A stretch of DNA of 64,000 nucleotides from Perlabentimonas sp034003245 (GCA_034003245.1 JAVEYY010000001.1:62001-126000); one strand, 5' to 3'; counted from the stretch's first letter, positions 43,050-53,368 are shown. Translations and numbers: made by a program. The notes: generated by a model from the letters alone, not told the origin.

Positions 43050-44600
43050 GTGAACACAGAGCTGATTATTGATTTACGTTCATCTGAGGTTGCTATAGCT
43101 CTGCTTGAGGACAAACAACTGGTTGAACTTAACAAGGAGAAGAGCAACGTTCAGTTTTCGGTTGGTGATATCTATCTAGGTAAGGTCAAGAAAATAATGC
43201 CCGGGCTAAACGCCGCCTTTGTTGATGTGGGGTACGAGAAGGACGCATTCCTTCACTACCTCGATCTGGGGCCGCAATTCCGGTCGTTCCACAAGCTACT
43301 TCAGGTAGCACAATCCAAAAAGGGAAAACCCTTCACCATCTCCAAGGCCAAACTTGAGCCCGAGATCGACAAGGAGGGGAAAATTTCGAGCATTCTCAAT
43401 TCTGGTCAAACGGTACTGGTTCAAATCGCCAAGGAACCTATCTCCACCAAAGGCCCCAGGCTCAGCGCCGAGATATCTATCGCAGGTAGAAACATTGTGC
43501 TGCTGCCCTTTTCCGACAAGATCTCCATCTCCCAAAAGATTACATCCATTGAGGAGCGTAAGCGCTTAAAGCGACTGCTGGAGAGTATTGTTCCCAAAAA
43601 CTTTGGTGTTATTGTGCGCACTGCCGCCGAAGGCAAAAAGGTGGCAATCCTCGATGCTGAGCTTCGCAACCTAATCAAAAAATGGGAGATGGCCTTCGAC
43701 AGGGTCAAAACGGCTCCCGTTCCCGGCATTATCCTTAGCGAGCTCAAACGAACCTCTGCCATCATCCGCGATATGCTTAACGTTTCGTTTAACAGCATAT
43801 ACGTTAATGATGAAAATATTTACAACGATATTAAGGAGTATATTGGAACCATTGCCCCTGAGAAGGAGAAGATAGTTAAGCTATACAATGGCAAGGTTCC
43901 CATCTTCGAAAACTTCGGAATTGAGAAGCAAATCAAGGGGCTATTTGGTAAAACCGTTTCGTTTAAAAGCGGTGCCTACCTTATTATTGAGCACACTGAA
44001 GCCCTACACGTTGTTGATGTAAACAGCGGAAACCGCTCAAAGGCAGGCAACGATCAGGAGACAAATGCTCTTGAGGTAAACCTTGCCGCTGCCGAGGAGA
44101 TCACCCGCCAGCTAAGGCTAAGGGATATGGGTGGTATTATTGTGGTCGATTTTATCGATATGCACCAGAACGAGAACAAACAGATGGTGTTCGATAAGAT
44201 GAAAGAACTTATGGCCAAGGATCGTACCAAGCACAATATCTTGCCATTAAGCAAATTTGGCCTGATGCAGATCACACGGCAACGGGTTAGACCCGAGATG
44301 CACATCGAAACCCTTGAGAAATGCCCAACATGTAAGGGAACTGGCGAAGTGTCGCCCCCACTCCTACTCGACGAGGAGATTGAGAAAAAACTTGCCTTCC
44401 TAGTTACTGAGAAGGAAATAAAGAAACTTGTCCTCAAGGCACACCCCTACGTGGCATCGTTCCTAACGAAGGGCATTCTTAGCAAGCGTTTCCGTTGGAC
44501 CCGCAAGTACGGGTGCTCGCTTAAAGTTGTCCCCATTTCGTCGTTCACCTTTTTGGAATACCATTTTCTTGACCAAACCGAAAACGAGATAGATTTTTAA
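43050..44600 (+). CDS. rng: Ribonuclease E/G family protein
   Basis: 516 residues, GTG start at 43050 (no in-frame ATG nearby; the N-terminus MNTELIIDLRSSEVAIALLEDK is typical of RNase G). S1 domain (about 35-125; GDIYLGKVKKIMPGLNAAFVDVGYEKDAFLH), RNase H-like and 5'-sensor regions, catalytic LHVVDVNSGN and GIIVVDFIDM aspartates, then the Zn-link CPTCKGTG. No C-terminal degradosome scaffold, hence RNase G length. Processes 16S rRNA 5' end and decays mRNA. Confidence 0.93.
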   Translation: MNTELIIDLRSSEVAIALLEDKQLVELNKEKSNVQFSVGDIYLGKVKKIMPGLNAAFVDVGYEKDAFLHYLDLGPQFRSFHKLLQVAQSKKGKPFTISKAKLEPEIDKEGKISSILNSGQTVLVQIAKEPISTKGPRLSAEISIAGRNIVLLPFSDKISISQKITSIEERKRLKRLLESIVPKNFGVIVRTAAEGKKVAILDAELRNLIKKWEMAFDRVKTAPVPGIILSELKRTSAIIRDMLNVSFNSIYVNDENIYNDIKEYIGTIAPEKEKIVKLYNGKVPIFENFGIEKQIKGLFGKTVSFKSGAYLIIEHTEALHVVDVNSGNRSKAGNDQETNALEVNLAAAEEITRQLRLRDMGGIIVVDFIDMHQNENKQMVFDKMKELMAKDRTKHNILPLSKFGLMQITRQRVRPEMHIETLEKCPTCKGTGEVSPPLLLDEEIEKKLAFLVTEKEIKKLVLKAHPYVASFLTKGILSKRFRWTRKYGCSLKVVPISSFTFLEYHFLDQTENEIDF

Positions 44601-44608
44601 TCGAACCG

Positions 44609-44641
44609 AAAGCCGCTGCCCACCGCAGCGGCTTTTTTTTA
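44609..44641 (+). terminator. Rho-independent terminator after rng
   Basis: AAGCCGCTGC (44610-44619), loop CCACC, GCAGCGGCTT (44625-44634) and a run of eight T. Confidence 0.92.
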
Positions 44642-44755
44642 TCCCAACGCTCCTCAGGCGGCAACTTGAAATTGTTAAAATCGTTTAATACTTTTGCCTG
44701 AACTTTTAGTTAAAATTGTTGTTTGGAAAATACCTTAACTTTCTAAAGATAAAAA

Positions 44756-46792
44756 ATGATGAAGAGATTTCTTGCGATTTTCGCCCTGCTTACCCTATCG
44801 CTGGTTAGCCTTGTGGCTATGGGACAGATAGACGATCCGGTTAAATGGAAGTACTCGTCGAAACAGGTAGAGGGACAGAAGTATGAGCTAACTTTTGAAG
44901 CCACCGTAGATATGGGCTGGCATCTGTACTCATCAGAAAACCCCGAGGGAGGCCCACTGCCAACGGTATTTATTTATGCTGAAAGCAACGATTTCAAGGT
45001 TAGTGGCAAGGTAAAACCGGTAGGCAAAGCTAAGGTTGAGTTTGACGAGATATTCAAGATGGAGTTGGCTTACTTCGATGCATTTGCCCAGTTTGTTCAA
45101 CCCATTGAACTTGCCGAAGGAATTACTGGAACTATTGTTAAAGGCGAAATTGAATACCAAGTTTGCTTCGAGGATAAGTGTATTTTCCTTACCAAAGATT
45201 TTGCCATACAAGTGGGTGAGGTTCCTTTAAAAGCAGAACAGCAACCAACAGTGGTTGAGCAGCATGCTGCAACCCCCTCTGAAAACGGGTCCGACAAGGA
45301 CTCATCACTGCTGGTGTTCTTCCTAATATCATTTGCCGCAGGTTTGGCTGGATTGCTAACACCCTGCGTATTCCCCATGATACCCATGACCGTATCATTC
45401 TTTATGAATAAGCAGAAGAACCGTTTCAACGCCATACTTAACGCATTTGTTTTTGGGATAAGTATTATAGTAATTTACACATCCATTGGTTTACTTGTAT
45501 CGCTAACCAGCGTGGGCGCTGGGTTTGCAAACCAGCTGGTTTCGCACTGGTTACCCAACCTTATCTTCTTTACCCTTTTCATGGTTTTTGCCGCATCGTT
45601 CTTTGGCCTATTCGAGATCATGCTACCCAGCAGCCTTTCGACCAAAACCGATAGCCAGGCTGAAAGGGGTGGCTTTATTGGCTCATTCTTTATGGCACTT
45701 ACGCTAGTTATTGTAAGTCTTTCGTGCGTGGGGCCAATTGTGGGTGCCATTCTGGTGGAGTCGGCAGCAGGCTTGGGGCTTAAGCCCATAATTGGGATGC
45801 TTGGTTTTTCCATGGCCTTTGCAATACCATTTACGCTTTTCGCTATCTTCCCATCATGGCTTAACAAGCTGCCCAAATCGGGTGGTTGGTTAAACTCAGT
45901 GAAGATTGTATTGGGCTTTATCGTACTAGCCTTTGGACTGAAATTCCTATCAACAATCGACTTAACCTATCACCTGGGTATTCTGGGTCGCGAGGTTTAC
46001 CTGGCCATCTGGATAGCCATCTTTATTATGCTTGGGCTGTACCTGCTGGGTAAAATAAAATTCAAATTCGACTCCAAAGTAGAGCACATTGGATTCTTCC
46101 GCATGCTGCTGGCCATTGCCACATTTGCGTTTGTTATCTACCTTGTGCCTGGCATGTTTGGCGCACCCCTAAAAGGCTTGTCGGGATTAATCCCTCCTAA
46201 AACGGGACACAGCTTCGACCTTGAGCGGATGATTGGCCAGCAACGCATTGGCACTGTTCAGGATAAGTCGACACTATGCGAGGAACCTAAGTACGCCGAT
46301 ATTCTACACCTCCCCCATGGGCTGCAGGGCTACTTCGACTACAACCAGGCTCTGGCCTGCGCGCAGCAGCAGAACAAACCTCTGTTTGTCGATTTTGTTG
46401 GCCATGCATGCTCCAACTGCAAAGTGATGGAGCAAAATGTGTGGAGCGATCCGCGCGTACTGCAGCGTTTACAAAACGATTTTGTGGTGGTTGCCCTTTA
46501 CGTTGATGAGCGTACCAAGCTGCCCGAATCGGAGTGGATTACTTCAACGGTTGATGGCAAGGTGAAAAATACCGTAGGTCGAAAAAACGCCGACTTCCAG
46601 ATAAGCCGGTTTAACGTGAATAGCCAACCCTACTACGTTCTACTGGGCACAAATGAGGAGTTACTTACCGAACCCTATGGATTTAACACCAACGTGGACG
46701 AATTCATCAAGTTCCTAGATAAGGGTATTGAACAGTTTAAGCAGAGCAAACCCACTGTTGAGCTGGGCACAAAACCAATTGATATTATTTAG
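44756..46792 (+). CDS. DsbD-type thiol:disulfide interchange protein
   Basis: 678 residues. Signal peptide, then an N-terminal DsbD-alpha/Ig-like domain (about 25-160; VKWKYSSKQVEGQKYELTF, EYQVCFEDKCIFLTKDFAI with two Cys), a central eight-helix CcdA/DsbD transmembrane domain with the redox cysteines in GLLTPCVFPMIPM and LSCVGPIVGAIL, and a C-terminal thioredoxin domain with CSNC in VGHACSNCKVMEQNVW. It moves reductant from cytoplasmic thioredoxin to the periplasm. Single gene with terminators on both sides. Confidence 0.93.
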   Translation: MMKRFLAIFALLTLSLVSLVAMGQIDDPVKWKYSSKQVEGQKYELTFEATVDMGWHLYSSENPEGGPLPTVFIYAESNDFKVSGKVKPVGKAKVEFDEIFKMELAYFDAFAQFVQPIELAEGITGTIVKGEIEYQVCFEDKCIFLTKDFAIQVGEVPLKAEQQPTVVEQHAATPSENGSDKDSSLLVFFLISFAAGLAGLLTPCVFPMIPMTVSFFMNKQKNRFNAILNAFVFGISIIVIYTSIGLLVSLTSVGAGFANQLVSHWLPNLIFFTLFMVFAASFFGLFEIMLPSSLSTKTDSQAERGGFIGSFFMALTLVIVSLSCVGPIVGAILVESAAGLGLKPIIGMLGFSMAFAIPFTLFAIFPSWLNKLPKSGGWLNSVKIVLGFIVLAFGLKFLSTIDLTYHLGILGREVYLAIWIAIFIMLGLYLLGKIKFKFDSKVEHIGFFRMLLAIATFAFVIYLVPGMFGAPLKGLSGLIPPKTGHSFDLERMIGQQRIGTVQDKSTLCEEPKYADILHLPHGLQGYFDYNQALACAQQQNKPLFVDFVGHACSNCKVMEQNVWSDPRVLQRLQNDFVVVALYVDERTKLPESEWITSTVDGKVKNTVGRKNADFQISRFNVNSQPYYVLLGTNEELLTEPYGFNTNVDEFIKFLDKGIEQFKQSKPTVELGTKPIDII

Positions 46793-46813
46793 ATTTTCTT
46801 TTGTTCTATGACC

Positions 46814-46848
46814 AAAAGGAGCAGCCAGCGATGGTTGCTCCTTTTTTT
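46814..46848. terminator. Bidirectional terminator after the DsbD-type gene
   Basis: AAAAGGAGCA (46814-46823) pairs with TGCTCCTTTT (46836-46845), with inner CCA/TGG pairs, followed by T-rich DNA. Lies between convergent genes. Confidence 0.85.
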
Positions 46849-46960
46849 ATTAATTTCAAGATTATTGAACTTGTTCTTAAATTGTCGACCCCGGGTATCT
46901 CGTAAAGAATTCGTTCTGGGCTTATCAACAAATGGAGACAACTTTTTTGGCTGATTAAAT

Positions 46961-47878
46961 TCAATTCGCTTGTCTCCTCACAAACCCACAAATCTCATGT
47001 AATGCCAGTTTAGCCTCGGGGAACAGAGGCGATAAAAGTGGAAATGCATGTATCATTCCTGGCCACTCGCGCAGGGTAACATCTACCCCATGTTGCCGAG
47101 CGAGCCGGGCTATACTTACGCAATCGTCGTAGTGAATCTCGTGCGTGCCAACGCAAATATACAAAGGGGGTATCCCCTCAAAATTTCCGAATTGTGGCGA
47201 AAGTAATGGATTTGTTGGATCGTTATCGGCTATGTACATATTTGTCCAAACGGTCCACGAGCCCATTGGGGCAACATCTTTACTAGCATTGTAGGTAAAC
47301 GAGGGGGTAACACACCGCAAATCGGTAACCGGAGAAATCGAAAAGGCTGCCTTAGGCTGCTTTATTCCCTCCTCTTTAAGCGCTAAAAGAAGAGATAAGG
47401 TTAGGGTTGCCCCTGCCGATTCTCCTCCAACAATAATATCATCGGGCTTATAGCCTTGGTTCAATAACCATCTGTAAGCCTTTACACAGTCGTGTACGGC
47501 TGCAGGGAATGGATGTTCTGGGGCTAGCCTGTAATCGAAAACTAGGGCTTTCAACTCGCAACCAATGGCAAATTTTGCCACATGCATACGATGCGTAAGG
47601 CACGACCCAGAGATAAACCCTCCTCCATGAATGTAAAGGAGAACCTTATCTTTCATCGGATTTCGCGGGATTATCCACTCTGCAGCTATTCCATCAACCA
47701 ATACCTTTTGAGCAGTAACTTCCTTTGGCAACTTTACTTTTGCAGATGCCCGATCGACACTCTCCCTGAAATCCTTAACTGAAAAAGTATCATCAACCAA
47801 TTCGGGTTTTAGCTTAAACTGGAAAAGGTGTCTATTCCTAATTAGTCCAATTACCAAACGGCTACGTAAACTTTGCAT
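46961..47878 (-). CDS. Alpha/beta-hydrolase of the HSL esterase family
   Basis: 305 residues. Landmarks of hormone-sensitive-lipase-type esterases: YIHGGGFISGS (HGGG oxyanion hole), the nucleophile GESAGATL, DPTNPLLSP and a C-terminal His in GMIHAFPLLSPL. Probable carboxylesterase, cytoplasmic (no signal). A broken Crp/Fnr-type regulator gene lies immediately upstream on the same strand and may once have controlled it. Confidence 0.9.
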   Translation of the reverse strand: MQSLRSRLVIGLIRNRHLFQFKLKPELVDDTFSVKDFRESVDRASAKVKLPKEVTAQKVLVDGIAAEWIIPRNPMKDKVLLYIHGGGFISGSCLTHRMHVAKFAIGCELKALVFDYRLAPEHPFPAAVHDCVKAYRWLLNQGYKPDDIIVGGESAGATLTLSLLLALKEEGIKQPKAAFSISPVTDLRCVTPSFTYNASKDVAPMGSWTVWTNMYIADNDPTNPLLSPQFGNFEGIPPLYICVGTHEIHYDDCVSIARLARQHGVDVTLREWPGMIHAFPLLSPLFPEAKLALHEICGFVRRQAN

Positions 47879-47943
47879 ATCACTACGTTTTTAAAATCCG
47901 ATGCAAAATTCACTATTAAACGGTAAACCAAAATTCACCTAGG

Positions 47944-48507
47944 TTAATTTGGGCTAATTTCTTGAATTTTTTTTCGGATTCGGCTTAAAGATTGGGGAGC
48001 AACGCCCAAGAACGAGGCTAAGTGCTTAATGGGAATTTTCTTAATAAGATCCTGAGGGTAACTATCAAGTATTTTCCGATACCGCTCCTCAGCGGTAATA
48101 GTTCTAATCTCAAGATAAAAGGACTCGGAGTACTCCTGTATCTCGTTCAAGAGCTTACGCATAAATATATTCCATGCATTAATCTCCTCGAGCTTCCTAT
48201 AGCCTTCGAACGAAACACGCCTAACCACAGTTCTATCCAGCGCCTGTATGGCCTCACTGGAGGCAGTCTGACTACGAAAACTCAGTTTTGCTGTAAAACA
48301 GTAAGGTGCAATGGCAAATGTTTTGGTGAGGTCGTTCCCGTCGATATTACTGAAGAACCGAACCAGTCCGCTCTCCAGAAAGTAGAAGTACCGGCAGATT
48401 CCTCCCTCTGCCAGAATAACCTCGTTTTTACTGAACTCTTTTGACTCAAATAGTTATTCCAGGTCGCTAAGCTTGGAGTACTTTTCTATAAAATCTCTAA
48501 AAATCAT
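47944..48507 (-). pseudogene. Crp/Fnr-family regulator interrupted by TAA
   Basis: Reading the minus strand from ATG at 48507 gives a normal Crp start (MIFRDFIEKYSKLSDLE), then an in-frame TAA at 48454-48456, then an uninterrupted continuation: LFESKEFSKNEVILAEGG, YFYFLESGLVRFFSNIDG, the cyclic-nucleotide-like beta roll, and a C-terminal HTH with KHLASFLGVAPQSLSRIRKK. One base change (CAA to TAA) would restore a 187-residue protein. No alternative start exists until an internal ATG at 48228, which would lack the sensor domain. So it is a recent pseudogene, or a sequencing error. Confidence 0.8.
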
Positions 48508-48823
48508 TATATGAGATTGTGCTAATATTTAAATTATTATTTCTGTAACGACTATTATTCAATAAATATTTAAATTTAATCTGCTACCCCCCCTCGATTG
48601 CGTAAATATAAAAAATTACCGTAACAATTTAGATACTTTCGCTGAACCATAATGAACCCATGATAACCAAATAATCAAGGACTATATAACAACCCATTTA
48701 CCTAATGGCTATTATACTTGGGAAGTGCCAAATAGGTTAACCCTAATAGTCAATCGCATTAAACTCTTTCAACCCAAATCACTCTAATCAACAGAAATCA
48801 AACTAAACACAATTCCCTCCCAT
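48508..48823. other. AT-rich divergent intergenic region
   Basis: Separates the Crp-like pseudogene from the peptidase gene. Contains a tract of six C at about 48588 and weak TAnnTTTG-like words (GATACTTTCG near 48635). No gene or strong structure. Confidence 0.4.
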
Positions 48824-50422
48824 ATGAAAAAATTCCTGATCCTTTCTCTGGCATTAGGCATGCTTTGGGTAAATAGCGCCAATGCACAGCGCGATCCGGT
48901 AGTCGATAAGATTATTGAGATTGCCAAAAACGACAACCAAACCATGCATCACCTCGATGTGCTAACTAATCGGATTGGAGGCCGGCTAATTGGCTCCGAT
49001 GGTTATGAAACCGCTGTAAAATGGGCAACCAAGAAATTTGAGGAGTGGGGCATGGAGGTTATCCTCGACGAGGTGGGCACGCTACCCGTTGGGTTTAACC
49101 GTGGGCCATGGTTTGGACGGATGCTTAGCGATAATGGGATGAATCTACACTTTGCCACGCCATCGTACACGGCTGGTACCAAGGGAGTACAGATTGGGCA
49201 CGTAGTTCTTGAGCCCAAGAGTCGAGCCCAGTTCGATAGGATGAAAGGTAAACTCAATGGAGCCTGGGTTCTTATATCGGGCAAGAGTGAGGGTTGGCCT
49301 ATCGATGTTTCGGCCAATGCCGATAAGCTCCGCGCCAGCATTATTGCAGAGAACGAAGAAATTGAGAAGAAGAATAACGAGATTCGTCGTCAGAATCGCG
49401 ATAACAGAAACTCCGGAAAACCAGAGCAAGAGCTTCTCCCGCTAAAGGATGAACCAGCCCTTTTTTACAAGGAGATGGTTGATGCTGGAATACTAGGAAT
49501 TATCCAGTCGGCTGCAAACCCAATAGTGGCGCTGTACGATCGCAAAAATCATATGGACTTCACATTCGAAAATCTACCTAAAGTTCCCGATATCAAACTC
49601 GATGAGCATCAGTTTGCCATTATTGAGCAGATGGCCAAGGAGCGGCAACGCTTCTTCTTGGAGTTCGACATCCGCAACCATTTCCGCATGGGCCCAATCC
49701 CCTACCAAACCGTAATTGGCGTGATTCCCGGAACCGAGTATCCCGATGAGTACGTTATTATGGGTGGCCATTTAGATGCTTTTGATGTTGCCACAGGGGG
49801 CGTTGATAATGGGTCTGGTGTAACTCCTTCCATGGAGGCTGCAAGGCTAATAATGGAAGCCGGAGGAAAACCTAAACGTACAATCCTGGTATGCCTTTGG
49901 GCTGGTGAGGAGTTTGGGCTACTTGGGTCGAGACACTGGGTAAATAAAAATCAGGATAAGCTCGATAAAATCTCAAATATGTTTAACCGCGACGGTGGAC
50001 CAACGGTAGCAAATAGCATAAGTGTTACCTCAGCAATGCTTGAGGATTTTAAAAAGATATGCGAACCGCTTAACGATATCAACCCCGATTTCCCATTCAC
50101 AGTTACTGAGCGCGGCCCAATGGATAGGCCAAAAGTAGCCTGGGGAACCGATAGCGGCCCCTTTGCCGTTGCAGGTGTTCCAACACTCAGCTTTGGAACA
50201 GCCGATCCCAAAGGATACGATTTCAACTATCGTGAGATTTGGCACACCGAGCGCGATTTGTATAACATGAGCATAGCCGAGTATCAGGAGCACACCTCGG
50301 TGGTTACAGCCATTGTGGTGTACGGCATTGCGAATCTCGATCATCTACTCTCGAGGGAAGGATACTGGAAAGAAGAAAAACCAGAACCTGCTCCATCAAC
50401 AGGAAGAAGGAGAGGCCGATAA
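48824..50422 (+). CDS. Secreted M28-type aminopeptidase
   Basis: 532 residues with a signal peptide (MKKFLILSLALGMLWVNSANAQ). The zinc-peptidase core shows GGHLDAFDVATGGVDNGSGV (His, Asp ligands), CLWAGEEFGLLGSRHWV (Glu catalytic pair), DGGPT and WHTERDLYNM (His ligand) in M28 order. A PA-like insert (about 130-250) separates the N-terminal region from the catalytic domain. Likely cleaves N-terminal residues of periplasmic peptides. The C-terminal tail is Arg-rich (GRRRGR). Confidence 0.9.
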   Translation: MKKFLILSLALGMLWVNSANAQRDPVVDKIIEIAKNDNQTMHHLDVLTNRIGGRLIGSDGYETAVKWATKKFEEWGMEVILDEVGTLPVGFNRGPWFGRMLSDNGMNLHFATPSYTAGTKGVQIGHVVLEPKSRAQFDRMKGKLNGAWVLISGKSEGWPIDVSANADKLRASIIAENEEIEKKNNEIRRQNRDNRNSGKPEQELLPLKDEPALFYKEMVDAGILGIIQSAANPIVALYDRKNHMDFTFENLPKVPDIKLDEHQFAIIEQMAKERQRFFLEFDIRNHFRMGPIPYQTVIGVIPGTEYPDEYVIMGGHLDAFDVATGGVDNGSGVTPSMEAARLIMEAGGKPKRTILVCLWAGEEFGLLGSRHWVNKNQDKLDKISNMFNRDGGPTVANSISVTSAMLEDFKKICEPLNDINPDFPFTVTERGPMDRPKVAWGTDSGPFAVAGVPTLSFGTADPKGYDFNYREIWHTERDLYNMSIAEYQEHTSVVTAIVVYGIANLDHLLSREGYWKEEKPEPAPSTGRRRGR

Positions 50423-50447
50423 TATTCTATCACAAAATTATTATGCA

Positions 50448-50486
50448 AAGTGCGGTGAGTTTTTCTCTCACCGCACTTATTTTTTA
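50448..50486. terminator. Bidirectional terminator (M28 gene and DUF4105 gene)
   Basis: AAGTGCGGTGAG (50448-50459) pairs perfectly with CTCACCGCACTT (50467-50478), then ATTTTTTATG. Convergent genes on each side. Confidence 0.9.
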
Positions 50487-50490
50487 TGCT

Positions 50491-51675
50491 TTATCGGTTC
50501 TTAAATATAACAACCGATCGAATGAGCATTGCCGCTACAACTGGAAACATGGGGAATGGTAAGGTTTGTGGTAGAACAAACCAGAAAACCAGAAGCAAAA
50601 ACATAATCGCAGCATTCACCACAAAATATAACTTAGCTAACCGGGAACACTTACGGAAGAATAACAATACAGCCGCAATCAGGTGAAGCGGATGTGCCCA
50701 AATTAGGTTATAGTTGTTGGCCATCACAGCATGATCCGATCCAAACCACTGAAAGGCGATAACAATTCCCAGCAGGCCAACCAACCCGAAAAGCGCTACA
50801 TCGAACCCAATGAAAAGCTTCTGCCTTTTTATGTTGATGTAGGTAATAAAAACGGCTACTAGCAATATCAGCATAAACACAACAAAGGGAGAATTTCTGA
50901 ATTTACTAGTGGGAATATCCCTTCCTGTAAGCAGAACAGCTGGTTCTTTGGCAAATGGTGTCGAGGTGCTGTCATCAACAAAACGGGCATGGGCAAATGC
51001 TGTTAGCATATGCTCTGGTAGAAACATATACTCCCAGGTCTTTGCAGGCCTATCGGCACTAACGCCAAGCAAAAGGTTTATACCTAGTTTTGCCCAGGGC
51101 ATCTCCTTCACGTTGGGCATCAGCAGCTCCCTAAAACTCTTGCCATCATTTAGCTTCGTGGAATCAAACTCAATGGCTCGAGGAATGGTCTCAACAAAAA
51201 TATCGCGGATGCGCGTGGCGCAGTTATCGAACAAGAAATCGTACAAATAGTATCTATTCTCGGGCATAAAGTTGATGCGGAGCGAATCGAGCAACTTTTG
51301 TTTCTCGTGCTGTTGAATATTTAACTCCTGCTCATAAATAAACCTACCCTCGATGATATAGGAGTACTCAAAGTTTTTATATGTCGATACCGAAAGGATA
51401 TAGTTTAACTTCCCTTTCACAAAATTGGGGTAAAAGTTGGGGTCGGAAAAATCGAATGTACCGTAGTTAAATACCCAATCTACTCCAACCAAAGGGTCGT
51501 AAATGCGAATTGCGCTATGCCCAAATATTGAGTAAAGCTCCTCGCCTTGCGAACAGGTAAGAAGGCTTACCTTAGCCTTATCGGTTAGCATCACATCGGG
51601 AAGTTGTCCAAGTACAGGGCTAGCCGCGAACCAAAATAAAACCAATAGAATCTTAGTAAAACGAGTGCTAATCAT
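50491..51675 (-). CDS. DUF4105 (Lnb-like N-terminal domain) membrane protein
   Basis: 394 residues with a signal peptide (MISTRFTKILLVLFWFAASPVLG). The conserved SIFGHSAIRIYDPLVG, DWVFNYGTFDFSDPNFYPNF, EYSYIIEGRFIYEQELN and FLFDNCATRIRD (Cys/His resembling an NlpC/P60-like or Lnb catalytic site) define DUF4105. The C-terminal part has four membrane helices (about 275-390). A periplasmic hydrolase or lipid N-acyl transfer function has been suggested for related proteins; not assignable here. Confidence 0.87.
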   Translation of the reverse strand: MISTRFTKILLVLFWFAASPVLGQLPDVMLTDKAKVSLLTCSQGEELYSIFGHSAIRIYDPLVGVDWVFNYGTFDFSDPNFYPNFVKGKLNYILSVSTYKNFEYSYIIEGRFIYEQELNIQQHEKQKLLDSLRINFMPENRYYLYDFLFDNCATRIRDIFVETIPRAIEFDSTKLNDGKSFRELLMPNVKEMPWAKLGINLLLGVSADRPAKTWEYMFLPEHMLTAFAHARFVDDSTSTPFAKEPAVLLTGRDIPTSKFRNSPFVVFMLILLVAVFITYINIKRQKLFIGFDVALFGLVGLLGIVIAFQWFGSDHAVMANNYNLIWAHPLHLIAAVLLFFRKCSRLAKLYFVVNAAIMFLLLVFWFVLPQTLPFPMFPVVAAMLIRSVVIFKNR

Positions 51676-51785
51676 AGTAGTAATAGTTAATAAATCGAAA
51701 AAACGCTGTAAAGTTAACGGTAAAAGTAAGCAATCAAACTGATGTTGATTTAAGATTTACTATTTTCGCATTAAAAGGGATTTAT

Positions 51786-53204
51786 ATGAAAACCTACGGA
51801 GCGTGTATTGGAGGTGAATTTCGGGTTCTTCAAACCTCACTGGATGTTGTTAGCCCATTCGATGGCAATACAATTGGTAAATGCTCTCTTGCTGGCAAAC
51901 CCGAGCTCGAAGAGGCAATCAATATGGCACAAGCCTGCGAGCAGCAGATGGCCACACTTCCCTCGTACCAAAAGCAGGAAATATTAAATGGAATAGCTGC
52001 CGGTCTTCAATCCGAACGCACTATGCTTGCCAACCTGTTGGCTATGGAAGCAGGCAAACCCATTAAATACGCATTGGGCGAGGTCGATAGGGCGATACAA
52101 ACCTACCGCATTGCCGCCGAGGAGTGTAAACGGTTACCCTCAGAATACATCCAACTCGACTGGACTCCAGCTGGCGAAGGGAAAGAAGGGCTGGTTAAGC
52201 ATTTCCCAGTTGGTCTAGTGGCGGGGATTTCACCATTTAACTTTCCGCTAAATCTCACATCGCATAAAATAGCACCTGCCATTGCGGCTGGCTGTCCAAT
52301 AATTCTGAAACCAGCCAGTAGCACTCCCCTATCGGCATTGGAGCTAGCAAGGATTATCTATAAAACTTCGCTTCCAAAGGGTGCGCTTAGCATCCTCCCC
52401 ATGGATAGGGAGTCGGGAAATCAGCTGGTTACCGATCAGCGGTTTAATCTCCTCACCTTCACCGGATCGCCACAGGTTGGATGGAGGATGAAAACCCTTG
52501 CCGGCAATAAAAAGGTTGTGCTAGAGCTTGGAGGGAATGCTGGAGTTATTGTTACCGAAACAGCCAATCTCGACAGGGCAATCCCAAAGTGTATATCGGG
52601 CGCGTTTGCCTACTCCGGACAGGTTTGCATTCACACCCAACGGATTTATGTCCATAGAAATATCTTCACCCAGTTTGAAGAGGGGATGATTTCGGGGACA
52701 AAAAAACTAGTAATCGGCAATCCGCTAGATCCAGCAACCGATATCTCCTCGATGATAGACAGTGAAAATACGCTCCGCGTAAAAAATTGGGTTAACGAAG
52801 CCATTCAGGGAGGGGCAAAGCTACTGCATGGTGGGCGAACCGAAGGGAATGTTTATCTTCCCACAATCCTTACCAATACTCAGCCCAACATGAAGGTTTG
52901 CGTTGAGGAAATTTTTGGCCCAGTGGTAATAATGGAACCTTTCGATGAATTTGCAGAGGCCATTGCTGTCATCAACAATTCAACGTTTGGCTTACAGGCT
53001 GGGGTTTTTACCAATAGAATCGACGAGGAGCAACAGGCTTTCAGTCAGCTAAAAGTGGGTGGCGTAATAGTTAACGATGTGCCCACCTTTAGGGTCGATC
53101 ATATGCCCTACGGGGGCATAAAGGATTCGGGGCTGGGTCGCGAAGGAGTAAAGTATGCAATTCACGATATGATGGAGCCACGGCTACTGGTACGAAGCTA
53201 TTAG
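51786..53204 (+). CDS. Aldehyde dehydrogenase family protein
   Basis: 472 residues, full-length ALDH. Landmarks: ISPFNFPLNLTSHKIAPA, LKPASSTPLSALELA, TFTGSPQVGWRMK, catalytic Glu in LELGGNAG, catalytic Cys in YSGQVCIHTQ, and EIFGPVV. Oxidises an aldehyde with NAD(P). The glyceraldehyde-3-phosphate-like subfamily (GAPN/SSADH branch) is plausible, but the substrate cannot be fixed. Confidence 0.92.
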   Translation: MKTYGACIGGEFRVLQTSLDVVSPFDGNTIGKCSLAGKPELEEAINMAQACEQQMATLPSYQKQEILNGIAAGLQSERTMLANLLAMEAGKPIKYALGEVDRAIQTYRIAAEECKRLPSEYIQLDWTPAGEGKEGLVKHFPVGLVAGISPFNFPLNLTSHKIAPAIAAGCPIILKPASSTPLSALELARIIYKTSLPKGALSILPMDRESGNQLVTDQRFNLLTFTGSPQVGWRMKTLAGNKKVVLELGGNAGVIVTETANLDRAIPKCISGAFAYSGQVCIHTQRIYVHRNIFTQFEEGMISGTKKLVIGNPLDPATDISSMIDSENTLRVKNWVNEAIQGGAKLLHGGRTEGNVYLPTILTNTQPNMKVCVEEIFGPVVIMEPFDEFAEAIAVINNSTFGLQAGVFTNRIDEEQQAFSQLKVGGVIVNDVPTFRVDHMPYGGIKDSGLGREGVKYAIHDMMEPRLLVRSY

Positions 53205-53368
53205 TGCCAATTAGCTTCAAATTGGTAGCTGAATTGCAACAAATATTCGTTGATTTGTGTTTTAGCAATACATAGGCATTGTTTTTGATTACAGTGACTG
53301 ATATCACAATTTTTCAACTACTATTGTTTATCTTTACACAATTTTAATAACTACCCAGCATATTCTAG

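Noticed and set aside
48454..48456. Recoded stop (selenocysteine) in the Crp-like gene
   Set aside because: The codon is TAA, not TGA, so the selenocysteine machinery cannot read it.
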